Assembly: GCA_000149265.1 (NCBI GenBank)
Contig: CH002898.1
Coordinates: forward strand, 241,308 to 305,307
DNA length: 64,000 nucleotides
Direction: 5' to 3'
Source: Ciona savignyi
Taxonomy: Eukaryota > Chordata > Ascidiacea > Phlebobranchia > Cionidae
Shown one piece after another: positions 12,103 to 23,800 of this stretch. The notes below the pieces were generated by a model. That model did not search any database and was not told the DNA's origin. It saw only the letters and a program-made list of their open reading frames with translations. The translations under genes and the position numbers were made by a program. The first letter of the stretch is position 1, and each line of letters opens with the position of its first letter.

Positions 12103-13044
12103 ATGCACGGTAAATTACAAAAAAAATCACTTACCCGGACACACACAAAATAAATGCTTTTGGCAGTCGTTTAGAGCTTATATATTTATTAAACATATAT
12201 AAGTTAAATCTGTAGACGCGTGGTCACAATCCAGAGGGGGTATAGGGATAATCTCCAAAAGTTTAAAGGTGACAAAGAAGAGCTTCGTTATCTAATCCAA
12301 AACGTTATACTAATTCGGACTTAAAATACCATGCACTTCAGAACTCAATGACATTTAAAATCACATTTAGCAAGTCGCGTAGGAAATTTGTCGATTTTTT
12401 AATTGCCAAGTTTGAAATCTATAACAACCTCGCTAGCAAGACCATTTTAATATAAAAATGGGAATATTATTCGCGTTTACTATTCGGCCACTCGACCACA
12501 AGAAAACTCGTTTCGTTCGAAATCTGCGTCACCATCTAGCGGTGGCACGATTATAAGCCAAGGTGGTTGCATGCTTTTCGCGGTGTGGACATTGTCAACA
12601 AACAAATCAAGTGGGCTTATGTCCAAAAAGCGGACGATGGTAGGCCACCCTGATTGGACAGGGGATAAGAGCTTAACGGTAAGTAAGGATTAATACTTCG
12701 AGTTCCGAATACAAACATGGCGTACGAATACAATGTTCGAGTATGGTACGTGCTTTTAATCAATTGGCAATTTTTTTATTGCCATATAGCTTCTTTACAT
12801 AAAGAAATTATAGATAATTCGTTTTTTAAGATTATAAGGTAAAAACAAAACTAAAATACATACATAACAGTAATTCGACAAGCATTATTTGTATTTAATA
12901 TGTGATCGAATCCATAATGGCTCTTGATATAGTTTTGCTATCCCATACGGTAATTTCCATTAGTTATTGTTTTTCTCAACGTCATTTTGTAATATAATTG
13001 GCTGTTTAGAAAGCATATGTTTTGCATTTAAATGTAAAAAGGTT
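12103..13044. other. Region downstream of the VSP gene, no gene seen
   Basis: AT-rich with a few GC-richer islands (12480-12660). It should hold the 3' UTR of the voltage-sensing phosphatase next to 13044. No homology or structural feature is recognised. Confidence 0.4.
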
Positions 13045-16000
13045 TCAGATTGTTTCTATATCTGAAAATAATAGCTTGACGGAGAAGTTTTCTCGGTAAA
13101 TATCCCAAGTTTTGTTTTTGTGTGGGTTGTCTAACTCTTCCCGCTTTAACGTCATCTGATCGCCTTCGACTAATGACGTGTTGAACCAGAAATAAAACGG
13201 ACAGTTGTCGTAGCCACGGGGCAAAGTTTTCTGAAAAAATATTTTGGTCGTAAAAGTTTTAAACTTCTTAATTTTCTTTATCATTATCGGCGTTAATATT
13301 CGTCACAGGTCATTGTGTAACCAGTCGTTTGGCCATAAATAACTGTTCTAGAAATAATAAACAAACACGTACTTAGCATATACCGCATGTAAATATTAAA
13401 ATATATTCACCGAGGTCGATGTGAATCGAACTTTTATATCTCCAGTCAAAACGGGGCAGTTCATCACCTGACAAGTCACATAATCTTGCTCGGAATTGTG
13501 GGTCATCTATAAAGGCAGAAAATAAACTGTTGTGTTCTGGGGGATTTACTAGAAAACGATTGAAGAATTGGGCATGCCCCATGGGACGTTAGCATGTTTT
13601 TATTTTGTAGGCATGGGTGACATACTATTTTATATACGTGTATTACAACGGTCTTTAAATGTTATGTTTTAAGTGATTTCTAGGGTAAACGGAGTTATTT
13701 TAAGTACAAATATATTTTCCTAGTTATGGGTCCCATTTGAAAAAATGGGACACATATTGTTTTTGTCCGTTTTTTTTTTTCTTTTTTTTTTTTTTTTCTT
13801 TTTTTTTTCTTTTTTTTTTTCGTCAAACACTTGACAGGCATGGCATGGCGCCCCGACATCTACCAGAAGGAATAATGGAATCGCAATGAAACTTGGTGAT
13901 TTTTTAGACAACATGGCCTAGATATGCAGAAACCGAAATTTTGGGTAATAAATTTAGGGGAATTCCCCTTGGACGTTAAAAACCAACACGGCCATTTTTT
14001 TCTAAAAAATTAGCTTTTTAGGCCATAGCACTTGAACGGCTGCTCCAATTTGAATCAAATTTGGTGGAATGTTAGTGCATTAGTCACTGATTTAACACTT
14101 AAAAGAAAAAAAAAATTACCTAGGGAAATACCCTAAAAATTAAACTTTTGCTGTTAAATGATAATTGTGACAGGCATGCTATGGCGCCCCGACATCTACC
14201 AGAAGGAATAATGGAATCGCAATGAAACTTGGTGATTTTTTAGACAACATGGCCTAGATATGCAGAAACCGAAATTTTGGGTAATAAATTTAGGGGAATT
14301 CCCCCTGGACGTTAAAAACCAAAACGGCCATTTTTTTCTAAAAAATTAGCTTTTTAGGCCATAGCACTTAAACGGCTGCTCCAATTTGAATCAAATTTGG
14401 TGGAATGTTAGTGCACTAGTCACTGATTTAACACTTAAAAGAAATAAAAAAATTACCTAGGGAAATACCCTAAAAATTAAACTTTTGCTGTTAAATGATA
14501 ATTGTGACAGGCATGCTATGGCGCCCCGACATCTACCAGAAGGAATAATGGAATCGCAATGAAACTTGGTGATTTTTTAGACAACATGGCCTAGATATGC
14601 AGAAACCAAAATTTTGGGTAATTAATTTAAAGGAATTCCCCTTGGACGTTAAAAACCAAAACGGTCATATTTTTCTAAAAAAATAGCCTTGTTTGGGCAT
14701 AGCGCTTGAACGACCGATACAATTTAAATCAGATTTGGTGGAATGTAAGTGCATTAGTCACTGATTTAACACTTAAAAGAAATAAAAAAAATTACCCAGG
14801 GAAATACCCTAAAAATCGGATTTTGTTCTCTAATTATGATTGTGACAAGCATGCCATGTTGCCCCGAAATCTAGCAAAAGGAGTAATGAAATCGCAATAA
14901 AAATTTGACATTTGTAACAGAACATAATCTAGATAAGCAGAAACCAAAATTTTGGGTAATGAATCTAGGGAAATTCCCCTGAGACGTTAAAAACCAAAAC
15001 ATTTTTTTTCTAAAAAATTAGATTTTTTGGGCATAGCACTTGAACGGCTGCTGTAATTTTAATAAAATTCGGTAAAATGTTAAAACATTAGACACTTTGT
15101 GCCAATTAAAAAAAGAAAACATTTAATTAGGTTAATTTACATGAAAACAAAGATATGTTCCTAAATTTTGATTGTGGCAGACATGCCATATCGCAATGAC
15201 ATCTTCAACAAGAAGTCGACAAATCAGATTAAAACTTTAAGAATTGTTACTTAACATGACTCACTTATGTAAAAACAGAAACTTATCTACCAAACCCAGG
15301 GAAATTCCCTTATCTACCAAACCCAGGGGAAAACTTATCTACCAAACCCAGGGGAACTAAAAATGTAAATTAAGTTTGGTCTGTTAACTATGGGACCCAT
15401 GCGTTTATGCTTGCAGAAACAAACTACATACTCAGTGTATAAAATACAAATTGTGGTTAGGGACCCTGTAGCATGAATATAGGGTATACAACATGTGTTT
15501 TACAAATAGTGGTGGTTAACACGTGGTTGACACTCTCTAGTTAATTTTACACTTATACAACTTTAAACAATTTTTTAAATCGGAGATTTTGGATAACAAA
15601 ATATATGGGCGTCGATAATACCTAAGACAGCAGTGCTCTTTTTATGCTCGGTTCTGTTAGGATCCTTTTTGGTGGTTTACTCTAAACTTGGCTCGGCTTA
15701 TGTAAGACATATTAACTTACCTCTTTATAAGTTTTAAGTCAAATGGCTACTTTCTTTCTGTATTTATAGAGCGTAAAACAAACTGGTCACCAGTGCGGTT
15801 GAGTGTTTAAGGATTTTAAATTCAATTTATCTTCAACTTTTATTAAAATTTGTAAATATCATTTCCAAAAAATATTGAAGCCAGAAGTATCGAAAACTGA
15901 GCTTCTTTTGTACATTTTTTGGTGTGCCGGGAATTCTCGAACCTCGATTTTCAAAATAAATTGTGGTTTTAAACTGACAACATGTTAGTTAGCATTACTA

Positions 16001-19000
16001 AAAGTTTCGACCCGATTAGACGAGACGCTTTTCCTTCGAAGCAGAAAAATATTGAGTGATACAATTACGGAACAATGGTGTGTGCGACTATAACGTCAAA
16101 CCGTATGGTGTAAAACCTCACCTAACGTGGGTGATGAATATTGTACATAAATATTCATGCAACAAATTTTGAAAGCGACAAATCGTTTTAGCGAAACTAA
16201 ATGCTTTTAAGCTAGCCTACTACGCCCTTTTAAACCGATTCGAGTGAAGTCGTTTAGCTAATTTCACACTATTATAGTAAAAATGACAAAATGTAGGCTA
16301 CCTCGCAGTTGTAACCTTCCGCGAATTTGCAAAGAAGAACTTCTACTCCTCCAGAAAGGATTTGCATCGATAAATCTGAGCCGTTTCCTCGCCCCACTCC
16401 TGTGATGTACGGCTTGGTAACATGTTAAAGTCTGGTTTTATCGCACCCAGGGACCTTAAGACAAAAACTGCAAAGTAGTGTAATAAGACTATGTTCATAT
16501 AACGCTGGATAGATAGAATCGTTTTGCTGGCAATAAATAATATTTGCCCGAAACAAAAAATATCCGACCGAGGATTGATGTGATAGTGACATTTGATATC
16601 TTCATATTCTTGGCTGGGGGTAGATGGCTTTCATATTGTTTTTTGATTTTCTCAAAATAACCGACATAGCGGATCTGAGATGCTGTTTCCACGCCTTGAA
16701 ATACATCACCAACCTCAAAATCGGTGCGTCTGCTACCGAAATAACTCAATGCCTCCTGCGATTGTACTGATGTAAAGGGATAAAAGAATATTAAATTAAT
16801 AAAAAACGCCATTACAGTGAATAAAATGTTTTAATAAAACTACGCGGTTTAGTAATTTGCACAATCTCTGTATAAATACTGTGATATTGTGATTATTAAA
16901 ATCATTGATATAAGGGAACAGCACTTGGTGTTTGGTAGAATGTAGTAGGAATATAGGAAATAATTCAGATACCTTAGAAGTGTCAAATTTTCCTTCCTCA
17001 AGCAGCAAAGAACAGACCATTGTCCCTGTACGTCCCTTGCCTCCCTTACAATGAATGGCAACTACGTTGTCCGCATCTGAGTTCAACCAAGCTTTCGCGT
17101 CATCAATAAATTTCAGCAGATCACTGAACAGTCATAGGTGTTAATATATCATTTTCAAATTGGAGTTTAAGATTATAAAAACTTACACTAGTGTGGGTAC
17201 ATTATGGTCGTCAATCATAACACGGTATACACGATTATCAAACTTGCTTTCGTCATATCCTCTTTCACCTAAACAATTGTGTAGTTAAAAGTATCAATTG
17301 TTTAATCACGATAGCAAGAGAGAGGATGCTGTATAATCTATAGAACAGTAATCTATAGAACTTTGTGATAAATTAGTAAATACAAAATAAGCAAAGCATC
17401 AACAGGCGTTGTAGGTTTAACATTCCAGCTTACAGCTTAACAGTTTACTTTGTATCTGCTTTCATAATCCAGTCGTTCACGTAAGTGTGAATGTTACAAC
17501 TAAATTAAACTTACTGCACAAGTTGTAGATCCTAAACTTGTCCGGATATTTGGTCTTAAAGAAGCGACTGACTTCGTCGATGGGATTCCGGAACAAACTC
17601 TGCCTTCCGCTACTCGGGAATGACATAGCTATGACGTGGTCTGTAACGTAGGTTAGGTCCAGGTCAAAACCGTCTTTCTGAAATGTTTATAATGATGTTA
17701 AAGATGTAAACTATCACGTGTCCGGATTATACGACGTACACGGAATATAATTATAGAAACAATGTCCACATGCAGCTAATTTCTTTTACTATCTATATTT
17801 ATAACTGGGAATATATTTTGAGGGATAGCCAGCAAGCAAGTTTTAGGTTTACACATCCTATATATATGCTATAATAAAAATGTATGCATGCATTTCAGAA
17901 CATTTTACCGTGTATCGTCTTTTATTTTGTGATATCATTTTTCTGCTTGATGCTTTTACTTGTTTGTGCATATATAACATTCTCCCCAGACGAACTAGAC
18001 GAATTAAACGTGCCAGAGCCACCAATCTGGAACACATAAGCGCTTAACGTCATTTTATGCCTCATAAAAGTGACGACAAGATTTCCCTACCTTCCTAAAC
18101 CATTCGCTCCGGTCTCCTGCACGATTTCGTCCAACACGGTGTAGAAAATAGTTACAACAAATGTGATAACGACGATTAGGCCATCAACAACTTCCCAAGG
18201 GTTTGTGAAATATATTTTCGGTCTAATGAAGAAGGAGATTTTCTTGGCAACACAGAAAAGAGCATTACTTAATTTTATCAAATATGCTGGCCTAGTACTG
18301 CTGGTGTAGGACAGGATAGGATATTCATGTTTTTCTTTTGGAAAACGCAAAAGGCGTGATTATACGGGTAATTGTTAGATTACGTCGCGCCTATACTATT
18401 TCAGTGTGTTGTGTATAATTGAGACATTCCTTCAATTCAGTATAACTTATTATTCCACTGGATCCAAGCAATATTCGTTAAGTGCCTTGCCCATGAACAC
18501 AACCGATTAGCTAGCCACCAGTTTTAAACCTTAAACTCATTGGCTTTTTTGTATTCGATACCCACCACAACGGATAATATTTTGAAATATGTATCAGGTC
18601 TCAGACGTAATCCATTGTTAGGCTATAAAAACGGTTTAATTAAATTTGTTTTGTGTAATTTTGCATCATTTGCGAATTAAATACTGTTAGCAACTCAAAT
18701 AATTAATAGTGATTGTGCAACAAGACTTGCCCGTATGCAAATATTCGTAAAAGAAGATCGAACATGAAGTAGCATGACAGAGCAAGAGCAATCCCATCGT
18801 AAAACATTTGAGATGACTCGCTTTTCCCCGGGAGACTGAGGTCTATGATCATTAGGATGATATCTAGAAGTATGAGAATCACGCCAATCACACGCATTCC
18901 AAGGTGATCTATCACATGTCGGACTCGGAACTGGATTCGACTGGAATAAGAAATTAAAAAGGATATAGTACGCATCGCCGGGAACACGTCTGACCTTTAT

Positions 19001-20076
19001 ACACGGTTATTCGTGTCCACAATTACGTTACCTGAGCTATTTTAATCTGTTAAATACTATGCATACACTGATACAGTGTTTGTTTAACCTTTTATACCTT
19101 TTTAACCGGGTCAGTATCGAAACCATTATGGGCTAGTCACAAGGTCCGGTTTTACATACAATTTGATATAAATGTCTTGTTTAACCCATTAAACTACTGA
19201 GTGCTTAAGTGCTAACTAGCCGAATCGAGTACCACCCCAGTAACTTAATAAAATAGGCTGGAATGGGATAGGTCGATAGGATATTCATGTTTATCCCCGC
19301 GAATGGGAAAACCAAGGGGGTTATCACACGGGCAACCGTTAGATCACCTCGTGCCCATCGTCGTTTACCGGAGCTATTGTAGTGTGTTGAATATAATAGA
19401 CACGTTCTTTCAATTTAGTAGAACCCATTAATCCGCTGAGGTTCAGGTAATAGCCGTAAAGTGCCTTGCCCACGGACACAACCGACTACCTAGCGACCAG
19501 TTTCGCATCTGCAACCCTTCGATTAAAAGGCGACGCACTTAACCGTAAGACCAACCGGTCGGACAAATGCTTATTACTGAGAAGCACCGATCTTTATCGC
19601 CATATGTATCGAGCTTTGTGTGAACCAACACGCATTGTCATAGATCTTGTAACCAGACATCCTTTTGACTGCTGGTGAAACTGTGTATCTGACTTTCCTA
19701 CCACTGTGTTGCAAAACAATACATATGAGATATAAGAATATATAGACCCGAGATTTGACGTCGGCATTTCGTGCTTCCCGTCGTCTAATCCATGCTCGGT
19801 TTCACCCCACCATAATCCGGAAATCTCTGGTATTTCAACTTTTTCCTGTTGTCTTTTCGTCGGATCATTAACAATTTCTTCCGTATCTTTCCAACTAACT
19901 TTCTTTACTGCACCATTTTTTCTGACTGGCGCGACAGGCGGGGCTGTTACCTCACCGTTACGGATTTCATGAGAAGTGACGTCACCTAAATTCAGCTGGA
20001 CGTCATTTTTTGTGGAACTGACTTCACTTACATGGTCGCTGGGCGCATCAAAATTCAACGAGACAAAATCATCCAT
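13045..20076 (-). CDS. VSP: Voltage-sensing phosphatase (VSP/TPTE family), complete
   Basis: Plasma-membrane protein in which a voltage-sensor domain controls a PTEN-like phosphoinositide phosphatase. Eleven exons join to 583 residues (Ci-VSP is 576): 19748-20076, 18731-18940, 18091-18222, 17909-18026, 17515-17677, 17187-17268, 16973-17123, 16569-16755, 16302-16399, 13411-13506, 13045-13230. ATG at 20076 (MDDFVSLNF); the N-terminus has [12 protein letters not shown]1-S2 is in exon 2 and S3 in exon 3. S4 spans the next junction with arginines at about 224, 230, 233, 236 and 239 (R-x5-R-x2-R-x2-R-x2-R). A basic linker (NKRRYTKDGFDLD) precedes the phosphatase. The active-site loop is [10 protein letters not shown], catalytic Cys about 370, with Gly where PTEN has Ala. 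The C2 domain ends [17 protein letters not shown]. One intron is GC-AG (donor 18730). SINEs and a ~337-bp tandem repeat occupy introns. Identity is firm; the N-terminal exon's donor (GTCTAT) is unusual. Confidence 0.95.
13832..15280. repeat. Tandem array of ~337-bp monomers (about 4.3 copies)
   Basis: Monomers start at 13833, 14169, 14506, 14844 and 15176, each opening with a 'gacaggcatg'-like word. Periods are 336, 337, 338 and 332. The first three are nearly identical. The fourth and fifth diverge progressively, so the array decays to the right. Each monomer holds a 'ggggaattcccc' palindrome. Open frames across it are incidental. It is preceded by a long T-rich tract (13768-13820) and lies in the large intron of the VSP gene between the exons ending at 16302 and beginning at 13506. 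Confidence 0.93.
15281..15357. repeat. Short tandem repeat, three ~26-bp units
   Basis: 'cttatctaccaaacccaggg' occurs three times in succession, just right of the 337-bp array, with small changes in the spacer. Confidence 0.85.
15385..15545. repeat. Conserved tail associated with the ~337-bp repeat
   Basis: Begins 'aactatgggacccatgcg' and ends 'ttaacacgtggttgacac'. An almost identical block follows the related repeat at 30312-30475, and a diverged one is at 6622-6835. Because it follows the tandem monomers in both intact cases, it looks like one end of a defined element. Confidence 0.75.
18309..18540 (-). repeat. tRNA-derived SINE, head-truncated
   Basis: Reverse copy with an 'aggataggatattcatg' tail (minus-strand end) and the 'aagtgccttgcccatgaacac' body. 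It stops before a full head. Intronic in the VSP gene, directly against the S3 exon's acceptor side (exon start 18222). Confidence 0.8.
19264..19564 (-). repeat. tRNA-derived SINE, nearly full length
   Basis: Reverse copy with head ('ccaaccggtcggac' at the right end), 'aaagtgccttgcccacggac' body and pentanucleotide tail at the left. It lies in the first coding intron of the VSP gene. Confidence 0.88.
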
Positions 20077-20866
20077 TGCGAAAACAACTGCAAATGAATA
20101 TTCAAAGTACAAATCCCACTAACTGCATTAGTTTATTATTAACTCGCGTGCATATGGCACAGACCGGTGTGCATTACGTACAATACTTGATTGTTTGTAC
20201 AAAGCTAGTATCGGAATTTGTGAAATATGAACAGTCTTTATAACATATCTAGCTGCACCTAGCCGAATACATTGCGACAAAAAATACTGTTATAAAACAA
20301 AGCTACAAGGAAATTCCTGATGCAAAAATCAAACGAATTTATTGCTTGATCATTCAGAATACATTCATACGAGGTTACAGTGCGCAATTAAAAGTGCAGT
20401 TTCAACACTGGCAGATGGATAAGATCAAAGGAGCATAATACTTGAAACAATGATAATTTGACTTGTTTAAGTAGGATTTAAATTGTAAGGAAATTACAGT
20501 CGTGTTTGGTGATGCAACATCTGTAGAAGGTAATTAGAAACAGTGTGAAACAGATAAAAATTAAATAAAAGTACATTCTTAAAATTTTACTTTTTTGGGT
20601 TTATTCGGAAAAGTATTAAGTAAAGTGTGTGGTTTGGAAAGATATTTTCGAAAAGTTTCATGAAAAAAAAATTTAGAGGGATGATGGCAATAGTAAGCAA
20701 AATTAAATGAAAAAGCCGTAAAAGTGCTATACATGTCAGGTACCAGTAAAAATAACAATAAACAGGAGAGGATTTCTATTTAACAAATAGGCTATTATAA
20801 ACGATATTGATATTAAAAGCAATCACTTAAGTACAAACAATAAAAGTAAGTTAAAAAATGTAAGCA

Positions 20867-23800
20867 CTAAACTGCTTGGGGCAGATCAGATTTTGGGGTG
20901 ACGGGGTCACCGGAAAAGTGGGGTTGTTCGGGTTCATCTGTAGGGGGGGAGCTGGTGGTGGGTGACGCTTGGACGGAATTCATAATTGCCTAAAATTAAA
21001 ATTTGTCAGTATGGAGAAATGTAATTGTGTCATTTCAAAATTCTGTTATCCTAACTGTATTCGAATTGTACAACATTTTGGAAATAAACTGGACCAGATG
21101 TAATTGTCTTATTATGGGCATTTTATCCAAATATGTATATGAAACTAGATTCATGGTATAACAGACATAATTGCGTGATCATTTCAAACAATTTCACTTC
21201 TAGTATATCTAAACTGTTTTATCGCCAACCCTTAAAAATTTATCTGGTTCGGTGTCAGTAATTACAGTGTTTAATGCATCAACCAATTTTAGAACGTCCC
21301 TACTCTAAACAGAATAACTAGATGTCATCGCAATTAATTTTTTAGTTAGTAAACACCTGCAATTCAACATCTTGATCAACAGAAGACACAGAGGCTGTAT
21401 GCCCTTCATTAAAATGTCCACTGTCACTGTCCTGAAATACAAAAGTAATATTTAGAAATGTTGAATGACCCACAATTATAAAATATAAATAGAACTTTTA
21501 TAAAAAACGAAATTTCAATGTACTGGTTGGTATTTAGATTTAAAATAGAAAAAATTATATAAGTGTGGCCATGGAAAAAATTGAGAGTTCAGATACTGTA
21601 TGTTAAATAGCTACAACCAGTTTATTTGTTCTGCATGTTCTAATTTGAATTCAAGTCCTTTCCTTTAGCCTTAGGGTACATATACCATGTTTTGTCTCAA
21701 TTAGCTAATTAACAGAGTCTTCTAGCTTGTGTATAATTTATTTATGAAAACAAAACCATATATGGTACAGAGCCCATTTAAATAAACCGATCCCATAGTG
21801 CTAGAGATACAATATTCACAATTTTTCCGACAGCACAATGTTTACAAACAAGGTAAAAATATAACATAGTATCAAAAAGAAACTAAGAGCAAAACCAAAC
21901 AGATAAATAAAATACACAAACCTCACAGTTCCCAGTAGTTTTAATGATGTTTATTTTACACATCGGGCAAGTGTGCTTGTTGTGTAGCCACGGATCAACA
22001 CACTTTTTGTGGAACAAGTGCCTAGTAAGATAAACCACAGTGTGATATATAAGTAAATATAGGAGTCCACCTTACACACGGGTGGTTTTAAGTTATAACT
22101 ATGCATTACAAATATAGTAGTATGAAATATAGTAGTATGATCCTTAGGACGTTTCACGATATAACACAACGTTGTGTATAAATTGTGAAACATCTCAACA
22201 TTAACAGTGGTATTCGATTTTATGATTTAGGTTAAGCAACAAACTTCAGTTTAATGTGTTATGCTTCTAAAACATTTTAATAGCGTACAAAACCACTTTT
22301 TGCTTTAACCACTAAATCTAGTTTTATGGGCTATGCTTCAAATTCATTTGAGAATGCTCTAATAACAAAGGTAATCATATCAGTATTCGCAGCTATGGCA
22401 TATGTATCAAGCTTACATCACCAAATAGCCACAGGCTACAAAATTACATTTTATCATGATTAGTCAGACAATCACTCGTGTCGGTGCAATCTACGTATTA
22501 AACTCTTCCAAGAAATAGATTTCTGTTGCTGATGTGATCAAGATGTTAACAGTAATTTACATTTAAACTGACAATTTAAATAATTTTAGTATATATCTGT
22601 GTACTGCACTATGCATATCACAATGTTAACAGTTATTTACATTTAAATTGTCAATTTAAATAATTTTAGTATATATCTGTGTACTGCACTATACATATCA
22701 CAAACATAGCAGTAGTAATTGTTAAACATATTTAAAATGTATATAAAACTTAATGATCAAATCAATACATTATAATAAGATTAGGGTAGCAGAATATATA
22801 TAGTAAACGAAAAGTATTTTAAATAATATACATGGTTAATCACATTCCACACTTTACAAACCAGCAAATAGTATTTGGCTTACTGGCAAGGTAGTTCACG
22901 AATGACATCACCAACTTTATAATTTTCAATGCAAATGGCGCATACAGAATCTGAACTTAAACTCTCATCGTTTGTCTTTAAAGTTCGGCATTTAAGTTGT
23001 GAAATCGCTCTCTGTGCCAATCTATTTCGATGCCTCTGCCAATTTAAAATAAGTAGCCTTTATCAGCTATTTAACCTATAGAAAACAATTTTGCTTTAAC
23101 CAAACGCTTTTGTAAAAGAAACAAAAATATAACATAGTTGCGTGAGTGTGAAATCATGTTAAGCTGTAGATACTGTAAAGCGAAGTAATCAATCAAATAA
23201 AACACTATTGCAGAAGAATATAGACAAGTAGGCACTTATGTACCAATGTAGATATACACTTATATGACCCAGAATTGCACAACTAATGGATATAAAAAAA
23301 TACTCATTATAATCCATCATGCCTCAATGTGGTTTGGTTACACGAAAGCAATTTGTAAGGAACTTAAATAGAACCTCATGTGACAAAACAAATGCCTTTC
23401 TAAGAGACCTCGGTATTCAGTGTGAGACGGATATAATGTATTATGATGTAATATGATGTTATTTATATACCAGGCCACGGTTGTGAGCTTGCAGGATACG
23501 GAAACGTTGTATATAATAAAATATCAGCCAAGCCAATGACACCAACATCAGTATCATGAATGAAACCGACACAAAGATGATAGATGTCCTTTCCAGCTGA
23601 AATCTGAGAAATAAAATCGTATATCGGTACCGTAATTGAGTTGGTTTATCATAAATTAGAATGGAAAATAACATGCAGCACATGATCTTAGCTAAAATTA
23701 TTCTTAATAGTAGTTGTATACATAGCCTGGGGAAATTGTATCACTCATAAAATTATTTTTAGGAAAACGGACATGACAGAAACAGGAAATGCTGCATTTT

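Noticed and set aside
13373..13582. 69-codon reverse frame starting [17 protein letters not shown]
   Set aside because: It overlaps VSP exon 13411-13506 in another frame. The correct frame gives [19 protein letters not shown], which fits the VSP C2 domain and the flanking splice sites.
13720..13914. Lysine-rich reverse open frame
   Set aside because: Produced by the T-rich tract and the start of the 337-bp array; low complexity, no gene.
15385..15545. Tail of the 337-bp repeat considered as a Helitron 3' end (CTRR)
   Set aside because: The VSP copy ends CTAG but the other two end CCAG and GTGG, and no terminal hairpin is evident.
16302..20076. VSP considered as a pseudogene because of unusual donors
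   Set aside because: Eleven exons keep phase, no internal stop, all catalytic and gating residues present; odd donors alone do not outweigh this.
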